Assembly (NCBI RefSeq): GCF_000253115.1
Contig: NC_014145.1
Span: 2,728,001-2,792,000 of the forward strand
Direction: 5' to 3'
Length of the DNA: 64,000 bases
Source of the DNA: Thiomonas arsenitoxydans
GTDB lineage: Bacteria > Pseudomonadota > Gammaproteobacteria > Burkholderiales > Burkholderiaceae_C
The stretch's first letter is position 1. Each line of letters opens with the position of its first letter. Under the pieces are notes generated by a model that saw nothing but the letters and a program-made list of their open reading frames with translations, was not told the origin of the DNA and made no database searches. The position numbers and the translations under genes were made by a program. Below are positions 39,436 through 47,909 of this stretch, piece after piece.

Positions 39436-39914
39436 ACTCGACCGCCAGACCTTCGGCGCAACCCCCTTGCCTCGCTGTTTTCCACTGGCCCGTGCGGGTG
39501 TACTGGGAAGACACCGACGCCGGGGGCATCGTCTATTACGCCAACTATCTCAAGTTCTTCGAGCGCTCGCGCACGGAATGGCTGCGCAGCCTGGGGCTGG
39601 CGCAGTCGGAGCTGGCGGCGCAATCGGGAATGGTGTTCGTCGTGGCCGACGTGCACCTGCGCTACGCCGCCCCCGCCAAACTCGACGACGCGCTGCAGAT
39701 CCAGCTTCGCTTGCAGGACATCGGCAGCGCCAGCCTCACCGTCGCGCAACAGGCCTGGCGCTGCGACGCCAGCGGTGCGCCCGCCGCGCTGCTGTGCGAG
39801 GCCACGGTACGCGTGGGTTGCGTGGCGGCGGCCACGCTGCGGCCATCGCGCATTCCGCGGGAAGTCTTCGACCGCGTCACCCGCTGGGCAGCGCCTGCTT
39901 CACCCGCACCCTGA
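39432..39914 (+). CDS. ybgC: Acyl-CoA thioester hydrolase YbgC (Tol-Pal-associated)
   Basis: A 160-residue hot-dog-fold thioesterase. The motif WPVRVYWEDTDAGGIVYYANYL is quoted here as VYWEDTDAGGIVYYANYL and contains the catalytic Asp; FFERSRTEWLR follows. It is the usual first gene of the Tol-Pal cluster and may act on acyl-ACP or acyl-CoA in phospholipid turnover. Its ATG overlaps the small upstream gene by four bases, so the Tol cluster start is coupled to the zeta-like pair. tolQ begins 143 bases downstream. Confidence 0.92.
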   Translation: MNSTARPSAQPPCLAVFHWPVRVYWEDTDAGGIVYYANYLKFFERSRTEWLRSLGLAQSELAAQSGMVFVVADVHLRYAAPAKLDDALQIQLRLQDIGSASLTVAQQAWRCDASGAPAALLCEATVRVGCVAAATLRPSRIPREVFDRVTRWAAPASPAP

Positions 39915-40057
39915 GCTGCAACCCTTCCTTTCGTGAACCTTTTTTCCTCAATCCTGTCTTCTCCGCAGCGGCCGCGCCCGTTGGGGATTTGTTGTAATGC
40001 AGGCTGTCTCTCCTGAGCCGCGCGCTCACTCTCCCACTACTACAGCCAGACCTCCCT

Positions 40058-40810
40058 ATGGATCAAAACTTCTCCATCGTATCCATGGTGCTCGGCGCCA
40101 GCATCGTGGTGCAGCTGGTGCTCGCCCTTCTGCTCTCCGTATCGCTGGCGAGCTGGACCGTCATCTTCCGCAAATATTTTGCCATCAAGTCGGCGCGGGT
40201 GAAGTCTGAAGACTTCGAACAGGAGTTCTGGTCGGGCACGGGACTGAACGACCTGTACCAATCGGCGCTGAGCAACGGCCGCCACGGCAGCCCGCTGCAG
40301 CGCATCTTCGCCTCGGGCATGCGTGAATACCTCAAGCTGCGCGAGCGCCATGTGCTCGACGGCTCCACCCTGGTGGACGGCGCCCGCCGAGCCATGCGCG
40401 CCGCCTTCCAGCGCGAGATGGACGCGCTCGAAGCCAACTTGTCCTTTCTCGCCTCGGTCGGATCGGTCTCGCCCTATGTCGGCCTGTTCGGCACGGTGTG
40501 GGGCATCATGCACGCCTTCGTCGGCCTGTCCAATCTGCAGCAGGTCACGCTGGCCACCGTGGCGCCCGGCATTGCCGAGGCGCTGGTGGCCACGGCCATC
40601 GGCCTGTTCGCGGCCATCCCCGCGGTGATCGCCTACAACTTCTTCGCCCGCGACATCGACCGCTTGGCCAATCGCTACGAGTCGTTCACCGAAGAGTTCT
40701 CCAACATCCTGCAGCGCCAGAGCACGCCCGCGCCGAGCGCCGCGCAGTCGGCCGCGGCAGCAAGCGCCGGGCGAGCCGGGCCGGTCACCGGCTTTGGCGG
40801 AGGGCGCTGA
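40058..40810 (+). CDS. tolQ: Tol-Pal system proton channel subunit TolQ
   Basis: A 250-residue inner-membrane protein of the TolQ/ExbB/MotA family. It has three membrane segments, SFLASVGSVSPYVGLFGTVWGI (quoted as SVGSVSPYVGLFGTVWG), IMHAFVGLSN and the LATVAPGIAEALVATAIGLFAAIPAV channel helix pair. With TolR it uses proton flow to energise TolA during outer-membrane constriction. A roughly 35-residue Ala/Ser-rich tail follows the last helix. tolR lies 50 bases downstream. Confidence 0.95.
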   Translation: MDQNFSIVSMVLGASIVVQLVLALLLSVSLASWTVIFRKYFAIKSARVKSEDFEQEFWSGTGLNDLYQSALSNGRHGSPLQRIFASGMREYLKLRERHVLDGSTLVDGARRAMRAAFQREMDALEANLSFLASVGSVSPYVGLFGTVWGIMHAFVGLSNLQQVTLATVAPGIAEALVATAIGLFAAIPAVIAYNFFARDIDRLANRYESFTEEFSNILQRQSTPAPSAAQSAAAASAGRAGPVTGFGGGR

Positions 40811-40860
40811 GGTGACTCCCTCGCGCTCACTTCGTTCGCTGATCCCTGGGAACTTCTGAC

Positions 40861-41328
40861 ATGCCCGCCCTCCAATCGAGCAGTCGTGGGCATCGCTCGC
40901 GGCGCGCTCTGGCCGACATCAATGTCGTGCCCTACATCGACGTCATGCTGGTGTTGCTGATCATTTTCATGGTCACCGCGCCGCTCATCACGCCGACCAT
41001 GGTCAAGCTACCTACCGTGGGCAATGCGCCGCAGGCCCCCAGTGTCTTGGTGCAGGTCACCATCCAGAAGGATGACATGCTCGAAGTCTCGCTGCGCGAC
41101 CCTAAGAGCAAGGCCGCCAACGCCGCGCCGCAGCCCGTCAGCCTCAAGGACTTGCCGCAGACCGTGCAGCAACTGGCCGCGCAGGCTGGCCTGAGCCTCG
41201 ATGCCATGCCGGTGCTGATCGCCGCCGACAAAAACGTGAAGTACAACGCGGTGATGCGCGCGCTCAATCTGCTCAAACAGCACGGTGTGGAGCGCGTGGG
41301 CCTGGCCGTCCAGTCCAACCCATCCTGA
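40861..41328 (+). CDS. tolR: Tol-Pal system protein TolR
   Basis: A 155-residue protein with one membrane helix (residues about 26-43, VMLVLLIIFMVTAPL) preceded by ADINVVPYIDVMLVL, the helix with the essential Asp of the ExbD/TolR family. The periplasmic domain ends VERVGLAVQ. It works with TolQ as the stator unit. tolA follows by 46 bases. Confidence 0.95.
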   Translation: MPALQSSSRGHRSRRALADINVVPYIDVMLVLLIIFMVTAPLITPTMVKLPTVGNAPQAPSVLVQVTIQKDDMLEVSLRDPKSKAANAAPQPVSLKDLPQTVQQLAAQAGLSLDAMPVLIAADKNVKYNAVMRALNLLKQHGVERVGLAVQSNPS

Positions 41329-41374
41329 TGCGTTTTTTCTCCCGCTTTTTAGCCCGGTTTTTTCCCCTTTTCCC

Positions 41375-42373
41375 ATGAACACCGCGCGCTTATCCCCAGG
41401 CGACCCCTCCGCGCTGCAGCCGCCGCACGAACGCGGTACGCTGCGCGCCTTCGGCCTGGCCGCCCTGTTCCACCTACTGCTCATCGCCCTCATCGCCTTC
41501 GGCGTGCACTGGAAGAGTCACCCGCCCGAAGCGGTGGAGGCCGAGTTGTGGTCGCCCACGGTGCAGCGCGCCGCGCCCCGGCCCACCGCGCCGATGGAAC
41601 GCAAGCAGCCGCAACCCCAGCCGCAGCCCGCCCCTCCGCCACCGCCGCCGCCCAAACCCGTGGCCGCCCCCAAACCCGAGCCGCAGGTGCAACAGGCCGA
41701 CATCGTGCTGAAGCAAGAGCGCGAAGCCGCGCTCAAAAAACAGCAGGCCGAGCAACAGGCGCTGATCGAAAAACGGCTCAAGGAAGAACAGAAAAAACTC
41801 GCCGAGGAAAAGCAGCGCCTGGCCGAGCAAAAGCAGCAGCAGGAACTCAAACAACAACAGTTGGCCGAACAGCGCAAACAGCAGCAGGAACAAAAACTGC
41901 GCCAGGAAAAGCTGGCCGAGCAAAAAAAGCTGGCCGAACAAAAGCGGCTAGCCGAGCTGAAGCAGAAAAAACTGGAGCAGCAGCAGACGCAGCTTGCCGC
42001 CTCGTCGCGCGACGATTACATGAAGCAGTTGATGCAGCAGGCGGGCACCGGCGCGGCCAACAGCACCGGCACTGCGGCGCGCACCTCCGGTCCGTCGGGC
42101 ACGTATGCGGCGCGCATCGCCAGTCTGGTGCGGGAGAACGTGACCTATCCCGAGATCAACCAGATCACCGGCGATCCGCGGGTGACGGTGCTGGTCAACT
42201 TGGCGCCGGACGGCGCCGTGCTCACCGCGAAAATCGAGCGCTCCAGCGGTGTGACGAGCTGGGATCAGGCCGTGCTGCGCGCCATCGAGCGGGTGCACCA
42301 CTTCCCGCCCGACAGCAACGGCAAGATCTGGACGCCGATGTTGGTCAAAGCCGGGCCGCGCGACCCAAGCTGA
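41375..42373 (+). CDS. tolA: Tol-Pal system protein TolA
   Basis: A 332-residue energy-coupling protein spanning the periplasm. The N-terminus has one membrane helix (LAALFHLLLIALIAFGVHW), a proline-rich stretch (PAPPPPPPPKPVAAPK), a long Lys/Glu/Gln coiled coil (residues about 105-215) and a C-terminal TonB-like domain (YPEINQITGDPRVTVLVNL). The start at ATG 41375 is the first with a family-like N-terminus. tolB does not follow here; the next gene is convergent dnaE, whose stop codon abuts the tolA stop. Confidence 0.93.
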   Translation: MNTARLSPGDPSALQPPHERGTLRAFGLAALFHLLLIALIAFGVHWKSHPPEAVEAELWSPTVQRAAPRPTAPMERKQPQPQPQPAPPPPPPPKPVAAPKPEPQVQQADIVLKQEREAALKKQQAEQQALIEKRLKEEQKKLAEEKQRLAEQKQQQELKQQQLAEQRKQQQEQKLRQEKLAEQKKLAEQKRLAELKQKKLEQQQTQLAASSRDDYMKQLMQQAGTGAANSTGTAARTSGPSGTYAARIASLVRENVTYPEINQITGDPRVTVLVNLAPDGAVLTAKIERSSGVTSWDQAVLRAIERVHHFPPDSNGKIWTPMLVKAGPRDPS

Positions 42374-45300
42374 TCAGTAGTCGATCTCCGCCCGGCCATC
42401 TTTCGAGAGCTGGGCCAACGCGCTCAGGATCGGATCGGTGGGCGGCAGGCGGCAGGCCGGCACACTCAGGCGCACTTGCGCCCCGGCGCGCTCGACGTCG
42501 AGCAGCAGCGGCAAGCCATCTTCGCTGGCGTGCTGGCGGGCCAGCCCCACCAGCGGCTCGGCCGAGCTGGCGCCGTTGAGTTTGAGACGGATGCTCTTTC
42601 CCAGACGGGCGCGGGCTTCTTCGAGCGTCCACACCGAGTCGGCGTTGAAACGCAGCCCGCCATTGAAGCGGTCGGTCTGCGCCTTGCCACGCAGCACCAG
42701 CAGGGCGTCGTCGCGCAGGCGGTCGCGCACGGTGTCGAGCAGGCTTTCACCGATGACGATTTCCATCGCGCCCGATCGATCTTCGAGCGCGAGGATGGCG
42801 ATGCGCCCGCGCTGCGACTGCACCAGACGCACCCCGGCCGCGATGCCCGCGATAAGCACCGGGTCGCGCGAATCGACCAGATCCATCAGCGCGGTCGGTG
42901 CAAAGCGCCGCACCTCCTCGGCGCTGGCGTCAAACAGATGACCGCTGAGGTAGTAGCCGATGGCGGTTTTCTCAAAGGAGAGCTTGGTGCGCAGATCCCA
43001 GGGCTCGACCTCGGGCAGCCGTGGCTCGTGCGCCGGGTTGTGGCCGCCATCGGCGGCGTCGGCGGCGAACAGGTCGAACAGCCCGGCCTGCTGCCTCGCG
43101 GCCTCGCGCTGCGCGGCGTAGTCCATCGCGGTTTCCACCGCGGCCATCACCGCGGCACGCTCGGGGTGCAGGCTGTCGAACGCGCCGGCCTTGGCCAAGG
43201 CTTCGAGCACACGTTTGTTGAGGCGGGTGCGATCCACCCGTTCGGCAAAGTCGAACAGCGAAGTGAAAGGCCGCTCTTGCCGCGCGGCGATCATGGCCTC
43301 CACCGCAGCCTGGCCATTGCCCTTGATGGCACCCAGGGCGTAGCGGATGGTTTTGCTGTCCACCGGATCGAAGCGCCACTGCGAGGCGTTCACATCGGGC
43401 GGCAGCACGTTGATGCCGCAGGCCTGCGCGTCTTCCACCAGAATCTTGAGTTTGTCGGTGTCGTCGAGGGCGATGCTCATGTTGGCCGCGAGAAATTCGG
43501 CGGGGTAATGCGCCTTCATCCAGGCCGTCTGTACGGCGAGCAGCGCGTAGGCGGCGGCGTGCGATTTGTTGAAGCCGTAGCCCGCGAACTTCTCCATCAA
43601 ATCGAAGATCTCGTTGGCCTTCTCCGGCTTGATGCCATTCTTGGCCGCGCCTTCGGCGAAGATGCCGCGGTGCTGCGCCATCTCCTCGGGCTTTTTCTTG
43701 CCCATGGCGCGGCGCAGCAGGTCGGCGCCGCCGAGCGAGTAGCCGCCGATGACCTGCGCCACCTGCATCACCTGCTCCTGATAGACCATGATGCCGTAGG
43801 TTTCCTCCAGCACCGAGGCCATGCGCGGGTCGGGATAGACCACGTCTTCCTTGCCCGCTTTGCGCGCGCAGTAGGTGGGAATGAGGTCCATCGGGCCGGG
43901 GCGGTACAGCGCCACCAGGGCGATGATGTCTTCGAAGCGGTCGGGCTTGGCGTCGCGCAGCATGCCTTGCATGCCGCGCGATTCGAGCTGGAACACGGCG
44001 ACGGTGTCGCCCTTGGCCATGAGTTTGTAGCTCTTGGCGTCGTCCAGCGGAATGTCTTCGAGTTTGAAGTCGGCGCGGTCGGGGTGGTTGCGACGGATGA
44101 GTTGCGCGCCCAGTTCCAGGATGGTCAGTGTGGCCAGGCCGAGAAAGTCGAACTTCACCAGCCCGGCGGCTTCGACATCGTCCTTGTCGAATTGTGAAAC
44201 GGCGTCGGTGCTGCCCGGCTGCGCATACAGCGGGCAAAAGTCGGTGAGTTTGCCCGGCGCGATGAGCACCCCGCCCGCGTGCATGCCGATGTTGCGCGGC
44301 AGACCTTCGAGCTGCTGGGCGAGATCGAGTAGTTGCCTGACCTCCTCTTCCTCCTCGTAGCGCTGCGCCAGCAGGGGCTCCTGCTTGAGCGCGTCGGCTA
44401 GTGAGATGTGCTGGCCCGGTTTGGCCGGAATGAGCTTGGCGATGCCGTCACAGAAGGTGTAGCTCAGATCGAGCACCCGCCCGACGTCGCGCACCGCGGC
44501 GCGCGCGGCCATGGTGCCGAAGGTGGCGATCTGCGATACCGCATCCACGCCGTACTTCTCCTTCACATAATCGATGACGCGGTCGCGGTTCTCCTGGCAG
44601 AAGTCGATGTCGAAGTCGGGCATCGACACCCGCTCCGGGTTGAGAAAGCGCTCGAACAGCAGCGCGTACTCCAGCGGGTCGAGGTCGGTGATGCGCAGGC
44701 TGTACGCCACCAGCGAGCCCGCGCCCGAACCCCGTCCCGGCCCCACCGGGCAGCCGTTGTTCTTGGCCCAGTTGATGAAGTCGGCCACGATGAGGAAGTA
44801 GCCCTCGAAGCCCATCTTGGCGATGATGCCCAGCTCGTACTCCAGCCGCTGCTGATAGCGCGGGCGGGCCGCTTCGCACTGGTCGGCCTGCGGATAGAGC
44901 ACGGCCAGCCGCTGCTCCAGCCCGTCCTGCGCCTGCTGGCGGAAGAACTCGGCGGGGGTCAGTCCCTGCGGCGTGGGGAACAGCGGCAATTGCGGTTTGC
45001 CCAGATCGAGCACCAGATTGCAGCGCTGGGCAATCGCCACGGTGTTGGCCAGCGCCGAAGGCACATCGGCAAACAGCGCCTCCATCTCGGCCTGCGACTT
45101 GAAATACTGCTGGGCAGTGAACTTGCGCTGGCGGCGCGGGTTGCCCAGGGTTTCGCCCTCGGCGATGCACACCCGCGCTTCGTGGGCATCGAAGTCGTCG
45201 GCCTTGAGGAATTGCACCGGGTGCGTTGCCACCACGGGCAAACCCAGTTCGGCCGCCAAGGGCACCGCCGCCTGCACGTGGGGCTCGCACGCGGCATGAC

Positions 45301-45814
45301 CGCCGCGCTGCAACTCGATGTAGAAGCGCCCCTCGAACACGGCCGCGTGCTGCCGCGCCAGATCACGCGCGGTGGCCGTGTCGCCCTGCAGCAGCGCCTG
45401 CCCAATGGCACCTTCATGCGCACCCGAGAGCGCGATCAGACCTTCGGCCAGCCCGCCCTCCAGCCATTCCCACTGCACCACGGCACGGCCGCGCTGCTGG
45501 TTGTCCAGCCAAGCCCGGCTGAGCAAATCGCAGAGGTTGAGATAGCCGGTGCGGTTCTGCACCAGCAGCAGCAGCCGTGTGAACTGCCCCGGATGGCGGG
45601 CGCTGCCCAGCAGCACATCACAGCCGATGATCGGCTTGACCCCGGCGTCCAGCGCGGCTTTGTAGAACCGCACGGTGGCAAACAGGTTGTTGAAATCGGT
45701 GATCGCCAACGCCCCCTGCCCGTCGCGAGCAGCCGCGGGCACCATGTCGTCCACGCGCAAGGCGCCGTCAACGATGGAGTATTCAGTGTGGGTGCGGAGA
45801 TGGACGTAGGGCAT
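42374..45814 (-). CDS. dnaE: DNA polymerase III alpha subunit
   Basis: An 1146-residue replicative polymerase. The N-terminal PHP domain begins HLRTHTEYSIVDGALRVDDM, the polymerase domain carries PDFDIDF around residues 399-405 (catalytic Asp residues), GPGRGSGAGSLVAY and GYGFNKSHAAAYALLAVQ (quoted as GYGFNKSHAAAYALL). The tau/beta-binding C-terminal part with the OB-fold is present. Length is normal. It is transcribed toward tolA; their stop codons touch at 42371-42376. Confidence 0.97.
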   Translation of the reverse strand: MPYVHLRTHTEYSIVDGALRVDDMVPAAARDGQGALAITDFNNLFATVRFYKAALDAGVKPIIGCDVLLGSARHPGQFTRLLLLVQNRTGYLNLCDLLSRAWLDNQQRGRAVVQWEWLEGGLAEGLIALSGAHEGAIGQALLQGDTATARDLARQHAAVFEGRFYIELQRGGHAACEPHVQAAVPLAAELGLPVVATHPVQFLKADDFDAHEARVCIAEGETLGNPRRQRKFTAQQYFKSQAEMEALFADVPSALANTVAIAQRCNLVLDLGKPQLPLFPTPQGLTPAEFFRQQAQDGLEQRLAVLYPQADQCEAARPRYQQRLEYELGIIAKMGFEGYFLIVADFINWAKNNGCPVGPGRGSGAGSLVAYSLRITDLDPLEYALLFERFLNPERVSMPDFDIDFCQENRDRVIDYVKEKYGVDAVSQIATFGTMAARAAVRDVGRVLDLSYTFCDGIAKLIPAKPGQHISLADALKQEPLLAQRYEEEEEVRQLLDLAQQLEGLPRNIGMHAGGVLIAPGKLTDFCPLYAQPGSTDAVSQFDKDDVEAAGLVKFDFLGLATLTILELGAQLIRRNHPDRADFKLEDIPLDDAKSYKLMAKGDTVAVFQLESRGMQGMLRDAKPDRFEDIIALVALYRPGPMDLIPTYCARKAGKEDVVYPDPRMASVLEETYGIMVYQEQVMQVAQVIGGYSLGGADLLRRAMGKKKPEEMAQHRGIFAEGAAKNGIKPEKANEIFDLMEKFAGYGFNKSHAAAYALLAVQTAWMKAHYPAEFLAANMSIALDDTDKLKILVEDAQACGINVLPPDVNASQWRFDPVDSKTIRYALGAIKGNGQAAVEAMIAARQERPFTSLFDFAERVDRTRLNKRVLEALAKAGAFDSLHPERAAVMAAVETAMDYAAQREAARQQAGLFDLFAADAADGGHNPAHEPRLPEVEPWDLRTKLSFEKTAIGYYLSGHLFDASAEEVRRFAPTALMDLVDSRDPVLIAGIAAGVRLVQSQRGRIAILALEDRSGAMEIVIGESLLDTVRDRLRDDALLVLRGKAQTDRFNGGLRFNADSVWTLEEARARLGKSIRLKLNGASSAEPLVGLARQHASEDGLPLLLDVERAGAQVRLSVPACRLPPTDPILSALAQLSKDGRAEIDY

Positions 45815-45851
45815 CGGGGTATTTTAGGGAGGCGCCGCCCGGTTCACAGCA

Positions 45852-46175
45852 TCAAATCACGCCGATGACCAGCAGCAGCGCCCTGTCGACCGCTTTCATC
45901 CGCTCCTCATCGAGTCGCCCGCAAGGTTCGCTTATTTTGCTTCGCGGCAGTGTCGAGATTTTGTCCACCATGACCTGCGATAGTGCACGCAGTCCGTTCG
46001 CTGGATTCGGCTCGACGGTGACGCGAAACGCGGCATTGCGCAAATCGCTCGTCACTGGGCACAGCATGACGCTTTCCAAGTCGCCCAACAGGTCGGATTG
46101 AATGATCACCGCAGGCCTTGGTTTGCCGTAATCGCCCTGCAGAGAAACCGTCACCAAGTCGCCCCGCTGCATCAC
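45852..46175 (-). CDS. MazF/PemK-family endoribonuclease toxin
   Basis: A 107-residue toxin of the PemK/MazF fold. MQRGDLVTVSLQGDYGKPRP is quoted as RGDLVTVSLQGDYGKPRP and is the strand and loop typical of this fold; VIIQSDLL and CPVTSDL supply the catalytic Arg/Ser-Thr region, and LSQVMVDKISTLPRSKI the conserved MVDK segment. It cuts mRNA at short motifs when free of antitoxin. Its ATG overlaps the antitoxin stop by four bases. Confidence 0.9.
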   Translation of the reverse strand: MMQRGDLVTVSLQGDYGKPRPAVIIQSDLLGDLESVMLCPVTSDLRNAAFRVTVEPNPANGLRALSQVMVDKISTLPRSKISEPCGRLDEERMKAVDRALLLVIGVI

Positions 46176-46393
46176 TCCCAGCCCTCAACTTGCGATGCAG
46201 CCTCTTCGGTGAATCGCAGCGCTTCGGCTTCTGCCGGATCGCCTTTCAGGTCTTGACACTGCCGACGCACTTGCGCCGCGAACTCGGGCGAGCGGGTGTC
46301 CGGCACCCAAAACTGCACCGGTCGCAGTCCGGCAGCGCGCATCCGCTCGCGGTGACGCGCGACCTTGTCGGTTGATTCATGGATGAATGGCAT
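46172..46393 (-). CDS. MazE-family antitoxin (DUF3018)
   Basis: A 73-residue antitoxin of the DUF3018 group. It begins MPFIHESTDKVARHRERMRA, and RPVQFWVPDTRSPEFAAQ (a hallmark of the group) follows. GGAGAG lies 8 bases upstream of the ATG at 46391-46393, which decides the start against an earlier ATG at 46414. It is coupled to the toxin by a 4-base overlap, with an inverted-repeat operator candidate upstream. Confidence 0.86.
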   Translation of the reverse strand: MPFIHESTDKVARHRERMRAAGLRPVQFWVPDTRSPEFAAQVRRQCQDLKGDPAEAEALRFTEEAASQVEGWE

Positions 46394-46407
46394 GATGCTC
46401 TCCGCTG

Positions 46408-46443
46408 GTTGCATACATGGTTACATGATACTCCGCATGCAAC
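46408..46443 (-). promoter_or_regulatory. Candidate autoregulatory operator of the MazEF pair
   Basis: GTTGCAT (46408-46414) and ATGCAAC (46437-46443) are perfect inverted repeats. Between them lie two ACATG boxes. The site covers where the toxin-antitoxin promoter is expected, as in antitoxin-autoregulated operons. Confidence 0.5.
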
Positions 46444-46486
46444 CCGTCGATCCGGCATGCTGATGTGTGAAGTTCGTGGCTCAAAG

Positions 46487-46567
46487 CCTCCCCATCCCTA
46501 CCCTCCCCAAAAATGGGGAGGGCGCGTTTGCTCCTCCTCCACGCAGTGGGGGAGGCCGGGAGGGGGA
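46487..46567. repeat. G/C-run palindromic intergenic repeat
   Basis: CCCTCCCC (46503-46510) and GGGGAGGG (46517-46524) form a perfect 8-bp stem around AAAAAT. A second G-rich palindrome (CTCCTCC ... GGGGGAGG) follows within 30 bases, and the block is framed by CCTCCCC and GGGAGGGGG. Dispersed repeats of this general type occur in intergenic spaces of many high-GC proteobacteria; copy number cannot be seen from one window. Confidence 0.6.
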
Positions 46568-46676
46568 TGATGTCTTTTCCCGCTATTCCGCTCGATTTTT
46601 TCCCACTTTCCGCTCTGCTATGGTGTCAACCAAGGCAGCGACGACGGCCCATTTCACACACCGGAGACCCCGCACG

Positions 46677-47909
46677 ATGATCAACAGCTACCTGCCCGCA
46701 TGGCCCTTGCATCCTGACGGGGTGTTCTGGGTGGGTGCCGCGCTGGTGTTGGCCACGCTCACGGGGGAATCGGTGTTTCGCTTTCTCAAGTGGCCGCGGC
46801 TGGTGGGCTATGCCGCAGCGGGCATGATTCTGGCCGCAGGCGGAGCCGGGCTCAATGTGTATGAGCTGCAGAACAGCGCCCGCGCCATTGTCGATACGGC
46901 CCTGGCCGTGCTGCTCTTCGAGATCGGCCACCGGGTGAATCTGCGCTGGCTTCGCGCCAACCCAGCCCTGCTGGGCATGAGCCTGCTTGAATCGGCGTTG
47001 GGCTTTGGCGCGGTGTGGATCACTCTGGTGTTCCTCGGCTTCGCCGCGCTGCAGTCGGCCATCGTGGCTGGGCTGCTCATGGCCACCTCGCCCGCAGTAG
47101 TGCTGCGCATCAGCAGCGAGTTTCGCACCAACGGGCAGGTGACCGAGCGCCTGCTGCTGCTCTCGGCGCTCAACACGTTTTACGCCCTGCTGGTCTGCAG
47201 CCTGCTGCTGGGCATGATGGACGCCGACGGCCCGCAGGGCGCGGCCGCCTCGGCGCTGCATCTGCTGTACCTGCTCGGCGGCTCGGTGCTGGCGGCGGCG
47301 CTGCTGGCCTGGGCGGTGAACTGGGTGGAGCGGCATTTCGACTTCCGCGACGAGGGCGGCGCGCTGATGCTCGTCGGCCTCATTGTGCTCACCCTCTCGC
47401 TCACCCGCATGCTCAACTGGTCGGCTCTGCTCACGCCCCTGCTGGCCGGCGCACTGCTGCGCTGGCGCAGCCCCAGGCCCCGGCTGTGGCCGCGCCATTT
47501 CGGCACCGCAGGCGGTGTGCTCATGGTGCTGCTCTTTCTCATTCTGGGCCTGAGCCTCAACGCCCGCATTCTGCTGGCGGGCGGGCTGGCGGCGGCGTTG
47601 GTCATCGTCGTGCGGCTGGTGGCCAAGCTCGCCGGGGCGCTGGCGTTCGGCCGCGTTAGCGGCGCGAGCTGGCGGCAGTCTGTCGCGCTGGGCCTGTCGC
47701 TCAACCCGGCCGCGGGCGTGAGCTTCGTACTTGCGCTGAGCTTTCTCGGCAGCTCGGCCGGGGCGGCGCTGCACCCCATGCTGGCCGTCGCGTTCAGCGC
47801 CATCGCCCTGCTCGAACTGCTCGCCCCGCTGCTCACCCGCTGGGCGCTGGGCTATAGCGGCGACATCGCCCCCGGCCCGGTCAGCCGCACCACGGGAGGA
47901 AGCGCATGA
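46677..47909 (+). CDS. CPA2-family cation:proton antiporter
   Basis: A 410-residue membrane protein with about 11-12 hydrophobic segments of the Na+/H+ exchanger / KefB fold. [14 protein letters not shown] and [14 protein letters not shown] lie in the N-terminal part, and [16 protein letters not shown] and [15 protein letters not shown] in the core. It has no RCK/TrkA-N domain, unlike KefB/KefC, which end in one. The cation is unknown. The ATG at 46677 has GGAGA about ten bases upstream. Its last codon overlaps ybdK by four bases, so the two are coupled. Confidence 0.83.
   Translation: MINSYLPAWPLHPDGVFWVGAALVLATLTGESVFRFLKWPRLVGYAAAGMILAAGGAGLNVYELQNSARAIVDTALAVLLFEIGHRVNLRWLRANPALLGMSLLESALGFGAVWITLVFLGFAALQSAIVAGLLMATSPAVVLRISSEFRTNGQVTERLLLLSALNTFYALLVCSLLLGMMDADGPQGAAASALHLLYLLGGSVLAAALLAWAVNWVERHFDFRDEGGALMLVGLIVLTLSLTRMLNWSALLTPLLAGALLRWRSPRPRLWPRHFGTAGGVLMVLLFLILGLSLNARILLAGGLAAALVIVVRLVAKLAGALAFGRVSGASWRQSVALGLSLNPAAGVSFVLALSFLGSSAGAALHPMLAVAFSAIALLELLAPLLTRWALGYSGDIAPGPVSRTTGGSA

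Noticed and set aside
42476..44197. A 573-codon open frame antisense to dnaE.
   Set aside because: Shadow of the high-GC dnaE codons; no recognisable domain.
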